A stretch of DNA of 64,000 nt from a bacterium. GTDB lineage: Bacteria; Spirochaetota; Leptospiria; Leptospirales; Leptonemataceae. The stretch is taken from the NCBI GenBank assembly GCA_024742665.1, contig JANSYA010000001.1:62001-126000 (forward strand), in the 5' to 3' direction. The notes under the pieces are model-generated. The model searched no databases and had not been told where the DNA came from. It worked only from the letters and a program-made list of their open reading frames with translations. The position numbers were made by a program, and so were the translations under genes. This document shows positions 34,556 through 43,939 of the stretch, piece by piece. The first letter of the stretch is position 1. Each line of letters starts with the position of its first letter.

Positions 34556-35764
34556 ATGAGTGATCAAAAACAACAACAGGCGCCGGAAAGAATCGGCTGG
34601 AGCGGCAAGAGCTTTAATTATACGCAAGCAGAGCTCGACGTAATCGTACAGACCGCGTCTTCGGCGGATCCCCTTACGAAGGGCGGACACCTGAAAGCCT
34701 TCGAAGAAAAATTCGGAGCCTATATCGGCGGCGGGCCGGCTTTCGGCGTAACTTCCGGCGCGGCTGCCTTAGAGCTGATCGCGCTGCTGAGCGGCGTAAA
34801 AGCCGGAGACGAAGTGATTCTGCCGGCGCACACCTACTGCGCTTCGGGCATCCCCTTCGGCCGGGCCGGCGCGAAGCTGGTCTGGGCGGACATCGATCCG
34901 GAAGCTCTGGTGATGGATCCGGCTCACGTCGAAAAACTGATCACGCCGAATACGAAGCTGATTCTCGCCGTGCATCTCTACGGGCGTCCCTGCGATATGG
35001 AACGCCTGCGGCAGATCGCGGATAAACACAATATCATTCTCGCGGAAGACTGCGCCCAGGCCCTCGGAGCGAAATTCAAAGGCAAGCGGGTGGGATCCCT
35101 CGGAGATTTCGCGGCCTTTAGTTTTCACGCTCAAAAGAATATGACTCTGATGGGCGAAGGCGGGGCGATCGTGGTCAATCACGAAGAATCCGTGAAGCAG
35201 GTTTTCGGAATGCGCCACAACGGCCATCGTCCCTGGCCGGAAGGACGCGAACATTACTGGGAGCCGGCGATGGTCAACGTCGACGAGTATCTGCCGGGAG
35301 TCTGGCCGTACAATTTTCCCTTAACGGAAGTTCAGGCGGCATTAGGAGTAAAAGTTCTCGATCGCCTGGATCAGTTGAACGCGGAACGAACCGCGCGGGG
35401 ACGTCAGTTCATCAAAGCCATGGCGGATTTCGACGAACTGAAATTCCAGTCGGAGCCCGCCGACGGAGATCACGTTTTTCACCTGCTGCCGGCTCGCGTT
35501 ACGTTGAAGTCCGGCAAGCATCGCAATGAATTGATTCAGATGCTGCACCAGCAGTACGGCATCAAGACGATCATCCAGTACTATCCGCTCTATCGTTACG
35601 ATCTGTTCAAGAAGATGGGCTTCGGCGCCGCGGACTGTCCCGAGACTGACGAGTTCTACGATAATATGATTTCCTTTCCCTTTCATCACTGGATGAGCGA
35701 CGAGGACTTTCAGTACATGATCGATTCGACGAAGGCGGCCCTGACGGAGCTGAGAAAGTCTTGA
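34556..35764 (+). CDS. DegT/DnrJ/EryC1 aminotransferase in the second ulosonate module
   Basis: From the ATG at 34556 (GGAG ten bases upstream; an in-frame TTG lies at 34535) the protein is 402 residues. PLP-enzyme motifs: FGVTSGAAALELIALL, LPAHTYCASGIPF, LAEDCAQALGAKFKG, and the PLP lysine in FSFHAQKNMTLMGEGGA. It differs clearly from LegC and from the perosamine-synthase-like gene. The downstream KdnB-like oxidase makes terminal aldehydes on 3-deoxy-octulosonate in Shewanella, where a DegT enzyme (KdnA) aminates them. A KdnA-like role is therefore the leading guess. Confidence 0.85.
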   Translation: MSDQKQQQAPERIGWSGKSFNYTQAELDVIVQTASSADPLTKGGHLKAFEEKFGAYIGGGPAFGVTSGAAALELIALLSGVKAGDEVILPAHTYCASGIPFGRAGAKLVWADIDPEALVMDPAHVEKLITPNTKLILAVHLYGRPCDMERLRQIADKHNIILAEDCAQALGAKFKGKRVGSLGDFAAFSFHAQKNMTLMGEGGAIVVNHEESVKQVFGMRHNGHRPWPEGREHYWEPAMVNVDEYLPGVWPYNFPLTEVQAALGVKVLDRLDQLNAERTARGRQFIKAMADFDELKFQSEPADGDHVFHLLPARVTLKSGKHRNELIQMLHQQYGIKTIIQYYPLYRYDLFKKMGFGAADCPETDEFYDNMISFPFHHWMSDEDFQYMIDSTKAALTELRKS

Positions 35765-36384
35765 AGGTCGCGGCGGTCATTCCGGCCCGGGGCGGAAGCA
35801 AAGGCATTCCGCGCAAGAACATCAAAGCGATTCAGGGAAAACCCCTGATCGCCTGGAGCATCGATGCGGCTCGCGAATCGAAGCTTCTGAGCGAATTTTT
35901 TGTATCGACCGACGACGAAGAAATCGCGCGGGTCGCCCGGGAATGCGGAGCGCCGGTTTTGATGCGGCCGCCGGAGCTTGCGACGGACGAATCGAAGACC
36001 GTGGATCTGTTGCAGCACCTGGCCGGACAAAAGCCGGAGATGGACGCCTTTTGCGTTTTGCAGCCGACGTCGCCGCTGCGCTACCCGGGACTGATCGACG
36101 AGTGCATTACAGAATACGCCGACGGCGATTACGATACGCTGGCCACCGGCTTTCTGTGTAAATTCAGAGAGTTTGGAACGCACGGCAACGAACGCCGCCA
36201 GGACTATAAAGGATTCTTTTACGACGACGGCAACGTGTACGTGATCGATCGCGCTCTGGCCGCGGCGGGTCGCTGGTCGGGCGATCGCATTTGTAAAAAA
36301 GAAATCCCAAAAGAATACAATTTTGAAATCGACGACGAAGTCGATATCCTGCTGCTCGAAACGCTGCTCAAGCGGTATGCCTGA
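35761..36384 (+). CDS. CMP-ulosonic acid synthetase (NeuA-family cytidylyltransferase)
   Basis: This 207-residue enzyme begins at a TTG overlapping the previous stop (TTGA). The CTP site KVAAVIPARGGSKGIPRKNI is complete, and LQPTSPLRYPG and a C-terminal FEIDDEVDILLLETLL (metal Asp) are conserved. It should activate the acid made by the neighbouring NeuB fusion with CTP. It is shorter than LegF (235) and lacks the C-terminal extension. The next gene starts after 123 bp, the largest gap in this part of the locus. Confidence 0.88.
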   Translation: MKVAAVIPARGGSKGIPRKNIKAIQGKPLIAWSIDAARESKLLSEFFVSTDDEEIARVARECGAPVLMRPPELATDESKTVDLLQHLAGQKPEMDAFCVLQPTSPLRYPGLIDECITEYADGDYDTLATGFLCKFREFGTHGNERRQDYKGFFYDDGNVYVIDRALAAAGRWSGDRICKKEIPKEYNFEIDDEVDILLLETLLKRYA

Positions 36385-36507
36385 GCTTCGCATTCACCGG
36401 GTTTCGTCAGGCTTCGTTAGACAAATATATCAATCATCGCGATAAATACACCACCCATCGCGATGGATCGTCGGGAGACCGAGGGCCGGTTCGCCGAAGG
36501 AATTATT

Positions 36508-37569
36508 ATGCAACACAGAATCATCAAGCAAGTACCGCGCATGCTATTCGGGGCCGGAGCGCTCGGCCGACTGAACGAACTTTTACCCGCGAAGAACGGG
36601 GCGAAGGACTGGTACCTGTACGTCGTGGATGAAGTGCATCGCACGACGGGTCTCCTGGATCGCCTGGATCTGAAACCGGAAGATAAGCTGTATACGATCA
36701 GCACGGCGAAAGAACCCACGACCGTGCAGGTGGACGAATTGCGCGATCTGGTTCTGAAAGAAAACGAGAATCGCCCCGCGGCGGTGATTTCGTTGGGCGG
36801 CGGCAGCACGATGGACGTCGGCAAAGCGACGGCGGTCATGTTAAATAACGAAGGATCGTCGGCGCAGTACCAGGGATGGGATCTCGTTCCGAATCCCGCG
36901 GTCTTCAAGGTCGGCATTCCGACTCTGGCGGGGACCGGCGCCGAAGCCAGTCGCACCGCGGTCCTGACCGGCCCGGAAAAAAAATTCGGTATTAACAGCG
37001 ATCACAGTATGTTCGACGCGATCGTTCTGGATCCGGAACTGTCCGGCACCGTGCCGGCCGAACAAAGATTTTATACGGCGATGGATTGTTATATTCACTG
37101 CGTCGAATCTTTGCGTGGAACCATGATCAACGAAATCGCCGCGGCTTACGCTTCGAAGGCTCTGGAAATGTGCCAGACGGTATTTTTGTCGAAGGGCGAA
37201 GAAGACAAACTGATGGTGGCTTCGTATATGGGCGGCCTGAGTATCGTGAATTCGGAAGTGGGTATTTGCCACGCGCTTTCGTACGGTCTGAGTTTGATTC
37301 TCGGCTATCGTCACGGCATAGCGAATTGTATCGCCTTTAACGTTCTGGAAGAGTACTATGACGAACACGTCGTCGAGATGCGCGAGATGATGAAACGCGA
37401 AGGCGTGACTCTGCCGACGAATGTTTGCGCCGGACTGAAGCCGGAAGAATTGGAAGCGATGGTCGACATGACTCTGCGCATGGAGCGGCCTTTGACGAAC
37501 GCGCTCGGTGAAAATTATAAAGACATTTTGACGAAAGAAAAGATTCGCGAGCTTTACGCGAATATGTAA
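36508..37569 (+). CDS. KdnB-like iron-dependent alcohol dehydrogenase (ulosonate terminal oxidase)
   Basis: From the ATG at 36508 (GAAGG ahead) the protein is 353 residues. The NAD site ISLGGGSTMDVGKATAVML and the segments SSAQYQGWDLVPNPA, GTGAEASRTAVLTGP and FYTAMDCYIHCVESL closely follow KdnB of Shewanella. KdnB oxidises the C8 hydroxyl of 3-deoxy-D-manno-octulosonate so KdnA can add an amine. Iron ligands are visible (MDCYIHC; CHALSYGL; GYRHGIAN). With the DegT and CMP-synthetase genes just upstream this suggests a terminally aminated ulosonic acid. The resemblance is recalled from the family, not computed. Confidence 0.8.
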   Translation: MQHRIIKQVPRMLFGAGALGRLNELLPAKNGAKDWYLYVVDEVHRTTGLLDRLDLKPEDKLYTISTAKEPTTVQVDELRDLVLKENENRPAAVISLGGGSTMDVGKATAVMLNNEGSSAQYQGWDLVPNPAVFKVGIPTLAGTGAEASRTAVLTGPEKKFGINSDHSMFDAIVLDPELSGTVPAEQRFYTAMDCYIHCVESLRGTMINEIAAAYASKALEMCQTVFLSKGEEDKLMVASYMGGLSIVNSEVGICHALSYGLSLILGYRHGIANCIAFNVLEEYYDEHVVEMREMMKREGVTLPTNVCAGLKPEELEAMVDMTLRMERPLTNALGENYKDILTKEKIRELYANM

Positions 37570-37613
37570 GACTGAGATAAAAGTCTGCTATTGTGCAGGC
37601 TGATGGGGCGACT

Positions 37614-38609
37614 ATGAAAACCGATAAGATAGTACCGAAACCGGAATCCTCGATCGTAGGAGAGCTGGAGAAAATCAAAGGCCCGAAATTCGCGGAATAT
37701 CGCAAAAAATGGGACGAGGTCAACCGCTTCGAATTCGAATCGGATTTTCCGATGTTCCTGCACATCGAAACGAGCTATAAGTGCAACTTTCGCTGCCCGA
37801 TGTGCGTTCAGGGAATTCCCGCTCTGCGCGATAAATTCGGCTACGAAGAGGCCATGACCACCGAGAAGATCACGGGCATTTTAAAAGAAGCGCAAAAGTA
37901 CAACTGCCCCTCGATTTCTTTTCAGGGCGATAACGAACCCTTCTTGATTCGCGAAATCGTCGATTGGTTCAAACTGGCCGCAGACCACGGTTTCCTGGAT
38001 ATTATGGTGAACACCAACGGTTCGATCATGACCGAACGCCTGGCCGAGCAGATTATTAAATCCGGCCTGACGCGGATTCGTTTCAGTCTCGACGCGATTA
38101 CCGAAGAAACCTATTCGAAGATTCGCCTGGGCGGAGTATTCGAAAAGACGATGCGCAACATCGATCTGTTTTTACGCAAGCGCGAAGAGCTCGGTTCCGA
38201 GCTGCCGAAAGTCGGCGTGAACTTCGTTCGCATGAAGCAGAACGAACACGAAGTCGACGATTTCGTAAAGTACTGGAACGATCGCGTGGAATACGTTGTA
38301 ATCCAGGACTTCATGACTCCCGACACCGAAGGCGACTACGAAGATCTCTCCGGTCATCGCGAAGAAAAAGAAGATACCTTCAAGTGCAACCAGCCCTGGC
38401 AGCGCCTGTACATTCGCGGCAACGGCGAAGTCACTCCCTGCTGCGCGATGTTCAGCTCCTATTTGAAGATGGGCGATATCGGAGAAACATCTCTAAAAGA
38501 CATCTGGGATTCTTCGGCGGCGAAAGAGCTGCGCAAACTTCACGCGGAAGGCCGCTATCACGAAAACCCGGTGTGCCTGAAGTGTTCGAAGGGCATGGGC
38601 CACGAATAA
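37614..38609 (+). CDS. Radical SAM/SPASM domain enzyme
   Basis: From the ATG at 37614 the protein is 331 residues. The cluster motif is KCNFRCPMCVQG (Cys57, Cys61, Cys64). A SPASM-like C-terminus has CNQPWQRLYIRGNGEVTPCC and a final CLKCSKGM, giving further iron-sulfur ligands. GDIGETSLKDIWDSSAAKELR is the usual linker of this group. Similar proteins occur in surface-glycan loci and act on sugars or lipids by hydrogen abstraction (dehydrogenation, epimerisation); the exact reaction here is unknown. No peptide precursor gene was found nearby, so a RiPP role is unlikely. Confidence 0.85.
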   Translation: MKTDKIVPKPESSIVGELEKIKGPKFAEYRKKWDEVNRFEFESDFPMFLHIETSYKCNFRCPMCVQGIPALRDKFGYEEAMTTEKITGILKEAQKYNCPSISFQGDNEPFLIREIVDWFKLAADHGFLDIMVNTNGSIMTERLAEQIIKSGLTRIRFSLDAITEETYSKIRLGGVFEKTMRNIDLFLRKREELGSELPKVGVNFVRMKQNEHEVDDFVKYWNDRVEYVVIQDFMTPDTEGDYEDLSGHREEKEDTFKCNQPWQRLYIRGNGEVTPCCAMFSSYLKMGDIGETSLKDIWDSSAAKELRKLHAEGRYHENPVCLKCSKGMGHE

Positions 38610-38629
38610 GATCGAGCGACGCGAACGAC

Positions 38630-39496
38630 ATGCAGACCTGCTATCTTTGTAAAAGCTCCGAATTCAAACGCCTGCCCGGCCAGGTGCGCGATAAGGCGGA
38701 GCTGAAAATTCTGGAATGCGAATCCTGCGGCCTGGTCTGCCTGGATTCCTTCGATCACATTCAAGACGGCTATTACGAAGATTCCGGCATGCACGACGGC
38801 GGCGACGAAACCACGGTGCAACAGTGGCTGCGGGAGTCGGCGGTGGATGATCGTCGTCGAAGCGAAATGCTCGGCGCCGCGGCGACCGGGCGCTCGCTGC
38901 TGGATTTTGGCGCCGGCGCCGGCGGTTTCGCGGAAATGATTCGCGACACCGCGGCCAGCGTGGCGGTCGTGGAACCGGAAAGCCGTCTCGAAGAGCGCTA
39001 TGCGAAGCTCGGGGTTCAACGCTATGCCGACGTCTCCGATTTACCGGAGAAACCCGCCTTCGATTTGATTACGATGTTTCATGTTATGGAACATCTGCCG
39101 GATCCCCGGGCGATGCTGCAGGCGCTTGCGGCGAAGCTGAAGCCGGGCGGGCGAATCGTGATCGAAGTGCCCGCCGCCCACGACGCGCTGCTGCGTCTGT
39201 ATGAATCCGAAGCCTTCTCGAAGTTTACGTACTGGAGCTGCCATCTGTTTCTGTTTACGAACGAAACGATGCGCGAGCTGCTGGAGCAGGCCGGCCTGAA
39301 AGTAAATTTCATCAAGCAAATCCAGCGATACAGCGTCGCCAACCACATGCACTGGCTGGCGAAAGGCCGCCCGGGCGGACATCAGCAGTGGTCGTTTCTT
39401 GATTCCCCCGAGCTGCACGCGGCCTACGAGAAGCAGCTGGCTTCCCTGGGTCTTTGCGATACGATCATCGCCGAAGCGACTCTCGTCTCCAGCTGA
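38630..39496 (+). CDS. SAM-dependent methyltransferase with N-terminal zinc-binding motif
   Basis: From the ATG at 38630 the protein is 288 residues. It starts CYLCKSSEFKRL and continues ILECESCGLV, a CxxC pair of zinc-ribbon type. The SAM site is SLLDFGAGAGGFAEMI, followed by FDLITMFHVMEHLPDP, typical of class I methyltransferases acting on nucleotide sugars or glycans. The open frame that starts upstream overlaps the radical SAM gene and is not coding. A related layout occurs in the gene at 49105. Confidence 0.85.
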   Translation: MQTCYLCKSSEFKRLPGQVRDKAELKILECESCGLVCLDSFDHIQDGYYEDSGMHDGGDETTVQQWLRESAVDDRRRSEMLGAAATGRSLLDFGAGAGGFAEMIRDTAASVAVVEPESRLEERYAKLGVQRYADVSDLPEKPAFDLITMFHVMEHLPDPRAMLQALAAKLKPGGRIVIEVPAAHDALLRLYESEAFSKFTYWSCHLFLFTNETMRELLEQAGLKVNFIKQIQRYSVANHMHWLAKGRPGGHQQWSFLDSPELHAAYEKQLASLGLCDTIIAEATLVSS

Positions 39497-39542
39497 AGGC
39501 GAAGGCAGTCTTAATCGATTACGAATACGAAAGTAACTATAT

Positions 39543-41333
39543 ATGAAAATACTTGGAATATACTGGGGTCTGTCATCGACGGCGGCCCTGTTGATCGACA
39601 ATAAAATTCAGAGCGCCGTCAGCGAAGAGCGTTTTACCCGGATCAAGAACGACGACGTATTTCCCGCCCAGGCGATTCGCTACGTCTTAGAAGCGAACGG
39701 CTTGAAGGCGGAAGATCTGGACGGAGTGGCCATCGCTTCGAACGAACAGTATCTGCCTTATTCGATTTTGCAAAAGGCGCGCTGGTCGATCGACGATTAC
39801 GTGCGCGAACAAACCGATCGCTGGTATCCGCGCATTTACGAAGGCAAACAGGTTTCGGATCTCGACGTATTCGAAGATAAAGTCAATCGCGATCTCTATC
39901 CGCAAGACTACTGGGCGAAGAGCGCCGAAGGTCTGAAGCAGCAGGTCGAAAGCTTTTCCGAAGATCGCAAAAAGATCTTCGCGGATTTCCTGGGAGTGGA
40001 TCAGTCGAAAGTCCGCACGATCTTACACCATAAAGCCCACGCTTATTATGGCTACTATAGCTCGCCCTTTCGCCAGCAGGACGTGTTGAGCATTACGATG
40101 GACGGCTGGGGCGATAACGCGAACGGCTCGATCGGCGTCTTCAATCCGCAAGGCGATTTTCGATTCGAATTGGAAACCGTGAACTGCAATATCGCGCGGA
40201 TCTATCGCTATATTACGCTCGTGCTCGGCATGAAGCCGAACGAACACGAATACAAAGTGATGGGACTTGCGCCGTACGGCAAAGAGCGCATCGCGCAAAA
40301 ACCCTACGAATTATTCAAGCAGACGCTGGTCGTCGACGGAATCGACTTCAAGTGGAACGTCGAACCCAAAGACAGCTATTTCTGGTTTCGCGATCGGCTG
40401 CAGGGCTGTCGCTTCGACGGCATCGCCGCGGGTCTTCAGCGCTGGGCCGAAGAATTGCTGACCGAGTGGGTCGCAAACGCGGTGGATCGATTCGGCATCG
40501 GACAGGTCGTGCTTTCCGGCGGAGCGTCGATGAACATTCGCGCGAACGGTAAGATCGCGGAGTTGCCCGGCATCGAACAACTTTTCGTGGGCGGCTCCGG
40601 CTCGGACGAATCCCTGGCTCTGGGCAGCGCCTTTTGCATGGCGGAAGATCTGCACAAAGAACGCGGCACCGAGTGGAAGCCGCAGGACGTTCCGTATCTG
40701 GAACGTTTGTATTTAGGTCCCGAGTCGAATCTCGAAAAAGAAAAGGCGGCGGTCGGCGCGCTGGACGATCGATATATCGTCGAAGACCAGGTCGATTCCG
40801 CCCGGGTCGCGGCGTTGCTCGCGGACGGCAAGATCCTCGCACGCTGCGCCGGTCCGATGGAATTCGGCCAGCGTTCGCTCGGCAATCGTTCGATTCTCGC
40901 CGACCCGACCGTGCCCGACGTGATCGGCACGATCAACGCAGCGATTAAAAACAGAGACTTCTGGATGCCCTTCGCGCCGGTCGTGTTGGATACGGACGCC
41001 CCGCGCTACGTATTAAATCCGAAGAATCTACGATCCCCGCATATGACGATCGGTTTCGATTCCACGCCGGTCGGCTGGGACGAGATGCGAGCCGGATGTC
41101 ATCCCGCGGATCGCAGCGCTCGCGCGCAAATTCTGACGGAAGCGGCGAACCCCGGTCTGTATGCGATCATCACGGAGTTCAAAAAGCAAACCGGACGAGC
41201 GGCGCTGATCAATACTTCGTTTAATTTACACGGCTACCCCATTGTAAATACGCCCGAAGAAGCGATCGACGTGCTCGAACGCTCCGGCCTCGACGGACTG
41301 GTCTTGAATCACTTCGTCGTGCTGAAAAAATAA
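39543..41333 (+). CDS. Carbamoyltransferase, NodU/CmcH/TobZ family
   Basis: This 596-residue enzyme transfers a carbamoyl group from carbamoyl phosphate (via carbamoyl-AMP) to a sugar hydroxyl. Kae1-like features include AVSEERFTRIKND, LHHKAHAYYGYYSSPF (metal-binding His) and ITMDGWGDNANGS. The C-terminal domain carries LARCAGPMEFGQRSLGNRSIL and ALINTSFNLHGYPIVNTPEEAI. The usual His-Asp near the N-terminus (HDASAAL type) reads GLSSTAALL here. It sits between two methyltransferase genes and probably decorates the exported glycan. Confidence 0.88.
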   Translation: MKILGIYWGLSSTAALLIDNKIQSAVSEERFTRIKNDDVFPAQAIRYVLEANGLKAEDLDGVAIASNEQYLPYSILQKARWSIDDYVREQTDRWYPRIYEGKQVSDLDVFEDKVNRDLYPQDYWAKSAEGLKQQVESFSEDRKKIFADFLGVDQSKVRTILHHKAHAYYGYYSSPFRQQDVLSITMDGWGDNANGSIGVFNPQGDFRFELETVNCNIARIYRYITLVLGMKPNEHEYKVMGLAPYGKERIAQKPYELFKQTLVVDGIDFKWNVEPKDSYFWFRDRLQGCRFDGIAAGLQRWAEELLTEWVANAVDRFGIGQVVLSGGASMNIRANGKIAELPGIEQLFVGGSGSDESLALGSAFCMAEDLHKERGTEWKPQDVPYLERLYLGPESNLEKEKAAVGALDDRYIVEDQVDSARVAALLADGKILARCAGPMEFGQRSLGNRSILADPTVPDVIGTINAAIKNRDFWMPFAPVVLDTDAPRYVLNPKNLRSPHMTIGFDSTPVGWDEMRAGCHPADRSARAQILTEAANPGLYAIITEFKKQTGRAALINTSFNLHGYPIVNTPEEAIDVLERSGLDGLVLNHFVVLKK

Positions 41334-41358
41334 AGAGCCGCTTGTCGCTCTAGCTGCT

Positions 41359-42024
41359 ATGGAATCAAAGTCAACGGACTATCATGACTACGTCTTCAAG
41401 GGCGGGAAGCTCGTCGGCGAATTCGATGAGATGTATCGCAATTCCAGCGAAGTGCCCTGGCATCAAGACGAGTCGGCCTTCGCCTTCTTTTCGGATATGA
41501 CCCTGGCGGTCCTCAAGAGCGTCGACTTCGCTTCGTTTATGGAACTCGGCTGCGGCCTGGGATATTTTACGCGTCGCATTCGCGATAGCGTCGAAAATCC
41601 GGAGCAGCGTAAGATCTACGGAGTGGATATTTCGGAAGAAGCGGTCGTTCAGGCGGCCGGCCTGCACGCTGGAATCGACTTCTTCGCCTTCGACGTTCTG
41701 GAAGACGATCAGGTCGCCCGGGCGATGGAACGAACGGGCGGGCCGGTGGACCTGCTGCTGTCGAAAGAAGTTCTGTGGTACGTGACCGATCGCATTGACG
41801 ACTACGTGCGCAATACCCGCCGGCTGATCGGCGACGGCGGCCGCCTGTATATTTCGCAGTCCTTTCCTGAAATCGATAACTATTACGGCAAAGAGCTGTT
41901 CGCGTCGCCGGCGATGATGCGTGAATTCTTCGATCGTTATTTCGTCGCCGAGTACGTCGCAGTCGAAGAAGATTCGCGCAGCGATGGGAAGCATATGCTG
42001 CATTATATCGGGCGGAGTCGTTAG
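41359..42024 (+). CDS. Class I SAM-dependent methyltransferase
   Basis: This 221-residue protein has SAM motif SFMELGCGLGYFTRRI near residue 58, then KIYGVDISEEAV and DLLLSKEVLWYV. It resembles small glycan or nucleotide-sugar methyltransferases in bacterial O-antigen loci. The acceptor is unknown. It follows the carbamoyltransferase by 25 bp and precedes the LIC12162-family gene by 17 bp, so it is part of the same transcription unit. Confidence 0.8.
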   Translation: MESKSTDYHDYVFKGGKLVGEFDEMYRNSSEVPWHQDESAFAFFSDMTLAVLKSVDFASFMELGCGLGYFTRRIRDSVENPEQRKIYGVDISEEAVVQAAGLHAGIDFFAFDVLEDDQVARAMERTGGPVDLLLSKEVLWYVTDRIDDYVRNTRRLIGDGGRLYISQSFPEIDNYYGKELFASPAMMREFFDRYFVAEYVAVEEDSRSDGKHMLHYIGRSR

Positions 42025-42041
42025 AGGCCAGGCCGCCGACC

Positions 42042-43865
42042 GTGTCGCGTTCTTTGATATTGAGTGGCAGTCCGATCGAAGTCGAGGACGTCGATCGCTA
42101 TAAATCAGCCGTAATTCTTGGCCCCTGGTGCTGCGCGTATCGCAGCGATCTGCGCTTCGAAGACCAAAAGAGCTTCGAGCTTGCGCCGCCGCCCTGGGAT
42201 TGGGCGGCGCTGAAAGCGGCCAGCGATTATGTCGACGGATTGGCGGATCGCCTTTGCGATGCGTTCTTTGCCTCTTTGAAAAAAGAAAATCCAGGCCTTG
42301 CAAAGGGCAGCGTGGATCGAGACTTTATTCGCCGGCACTTTAAGGGCTGGCTGCTGCTCTGGCTGGGAATCGCCTTCGAACGCTTCCGCAGACTGGAACA
42401 CATCCGCGAAGCATATCCGGGCGAAGTCTTTCGAGTCCGGATTTTCAAACGGACGCACTATAATGAAAGCGGACTGACGGAGTTTTATAGCAAGCAGGTC
42501 GGACAGGAATACAATCTGCTGTTGTTTTCCGATATGATTCGGGAGATGCAGGGCCGCTGGAAACACTTCGAAGCTTCTGAAATCGAATCGGAATGGAAAG
42601 AGACATTCGTAGACGTCGATCCGGACGCGCGTCGCGAAGCGGCCGCCCGGGCGGCAGGCGAACAGGAGCGCGGGCCGACCCGTCTACAGCTGCTGAAAAG
42701 GCGCATCGCAAGTCTGGCGGCGAAGTTGAATTTTACGATTCGCCCCGACGTGCACGGAAGATCCCTGAGCTTTCGCGAAAGGCTGCGGCTCCAGTGGAAG
42801 CTCGCTCCGAGGCATCTGTTGTTTCCGTTCGTATCTTATGAAATGCGAGAGCTGCCCGTAGTCGAAAAGGACTGGGGGCGGTGGGGCGAATTCTTCGAAG
42901 CGCAAAACGATTTTGAAAGCGTGCTGCCCGCCCTGCTCTGGAAGTATATGCCCGCCGACTATGCGAAGCTCTACGCGGCGCGGACGTCGCGGCGAAAGCT
43001 GGCTCAAACGGTCTGGATTGGCGGCGACAACTACAGTCCGGGCGGCAACGATCTGTGTTCTGAAATTCGCGGGGCCGGCGGCAAAGTCTATACCTACCAG
43101 CACGGCGGCGGCTATGGACAGTACGCGAGCTTCGCAAACGAAGACGTCGAACGCGTTCAGATTGACGCTTTCTTGAGCTGGGGCTGGACGGACAAACGCG
43201 GACCGGCGATCGCATTGCCTTCGCCTTATCTGAGCGATCTAAAGCGGCATAACAGTCAAAGCCAAAATCAAACGACGCTGATTCTGGCCGGCACGATGCT
43301 GCCGCCGGTCGTTTATAAACTGCAAACCTCGTTGAGTCCCGAGCAGCTATTATCTTATATCGAAGACAAAAAAGAATTTATACAGGCCCTTGAGAGCGGA
43401 CCGAGCGAGGCGCTGGAATATCGCCCCGCGAAATTGGATTTCGGAATCGAGGAGCAGCGGCAGGTCGAAGCGTTCTTGCCCGCTGAAAGAATCTCTTTTT
43501 CCGGACGACTGACCGAACGCCTGCAGCGGTGCCGCCTGGCGGTGTTCGATCATATGGCCACCAGCTTTCTGGAAGGCCTGGCGATGAATACGCCGAGCGT
43601 TTTATTCTGGCGGCCGGAATACTTTGGATTAAACGATCAGGCGGCGGAAGATCTGGCAATGCTGGAGCGCGCGGGAATCTATTTCGCGAACGCAGCGCAG
43701 GCGGCCGATCATGTCAATCGGGTCTGGTCGGACGTAGCGGGCTGGTGGCATTCGAAACAAGTGCAGAACGCCCGCGAAAGTTTTTGCGAGCGCTACGCCC
43801 GGCGCGACGACAGCTGGTTGGAAATCTGGCAAAAAGAATTGCGAGCGGCGCAACGCGCGAAATAA
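42042..43865 (+). CDS. LIC12162-family surface-carbohydrate transferase
   Basis: This 607-residue protein begins at a GTG. The N-terminal LILSGSPIEVEDVDRYKSAVILGPWC and the later VWIGGDNYSPGG, TYQHGGGYGQYA and FLSWGW segments match the LIC12162 family, first named in Leptospira and placed among probable sugar transferases. The C-terminal RLAVFDHMATSFLEGLAMN resembles the donor-binding half of GT-B transferases. A likely job is adding an unusual sugar to the glycan, but no acceptor can be assigned. It shares general layout with the unknown protein at 28616. Confidence 0.8.
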   Translation: MSRSLILSGSPIEVEDVDRYKSAVILGPWCCAYRSDLRFEDQKSFELAPPPWDWAALKAASDYVDGLADRLCDAFFASLKKENPGLAKGSVDRDFIRRHFKGWLLLWLGIAFERFRRLEHIREAYPGEVFRVRIFKRTHYNESGLTEFYSKQVGQEYNLLLFSDMIREMQGRWKHFEASEIESEWKETFVDVDPDARREAAARAAGEQERGPTRLQLLKRRIASLAAKLNFTIRPDVHGRSLSFRERLRLQWKLAPRHLLFPFVSYEMRELPVVEKDWGRWGEFFEAQNDFESVLPALLWKYMPADYAKLYAARTSRRKLAQTVWIGGDNYSPGGNDLCSEIRGAGGKVYTYQHGGGYGQYASFANEDVERVQIDAFLSWGWTDKRGPAIALPSPYLSDLKRHNSQSQNQTTLILAGTMLPPVVYKLQTSLSPEQLLSYIEDKKEFIQALESGPSEALEYRPAKLDFGIEEQRQVEAFLPAERISFSGRLTERLQRCRLAVFDHMATSFLEGLAMNTPSVLFWRPEYFGLNDQAAEDLAMLERAGIYFANAAQAADHVNRVWSDVAGWWHSKQVQNARESFCERYARRDDSWLEIWQKELRAAQRAK

Positions 43866-43939
43866 ACTAAACTGAAATTGACGGCATAGTTTTTTTAAGC
43901 GGATCGCCTGCGGCCGCTGAACGAAGACGGAGATACAAT

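Noticed and set aside
37614-38609. Radical SAM/SPASM protein as a RiPP maturase
   Set aside because: No short precursor peptide gene was found on either side and the surroundings are all glycan genes.
43878-43906. TTGACG as a promoter -35 before the SIS gene
   Set aside because: The sequence 17 bases later (GGATCG) is not a -10 element, so an internal promoter is not supported.
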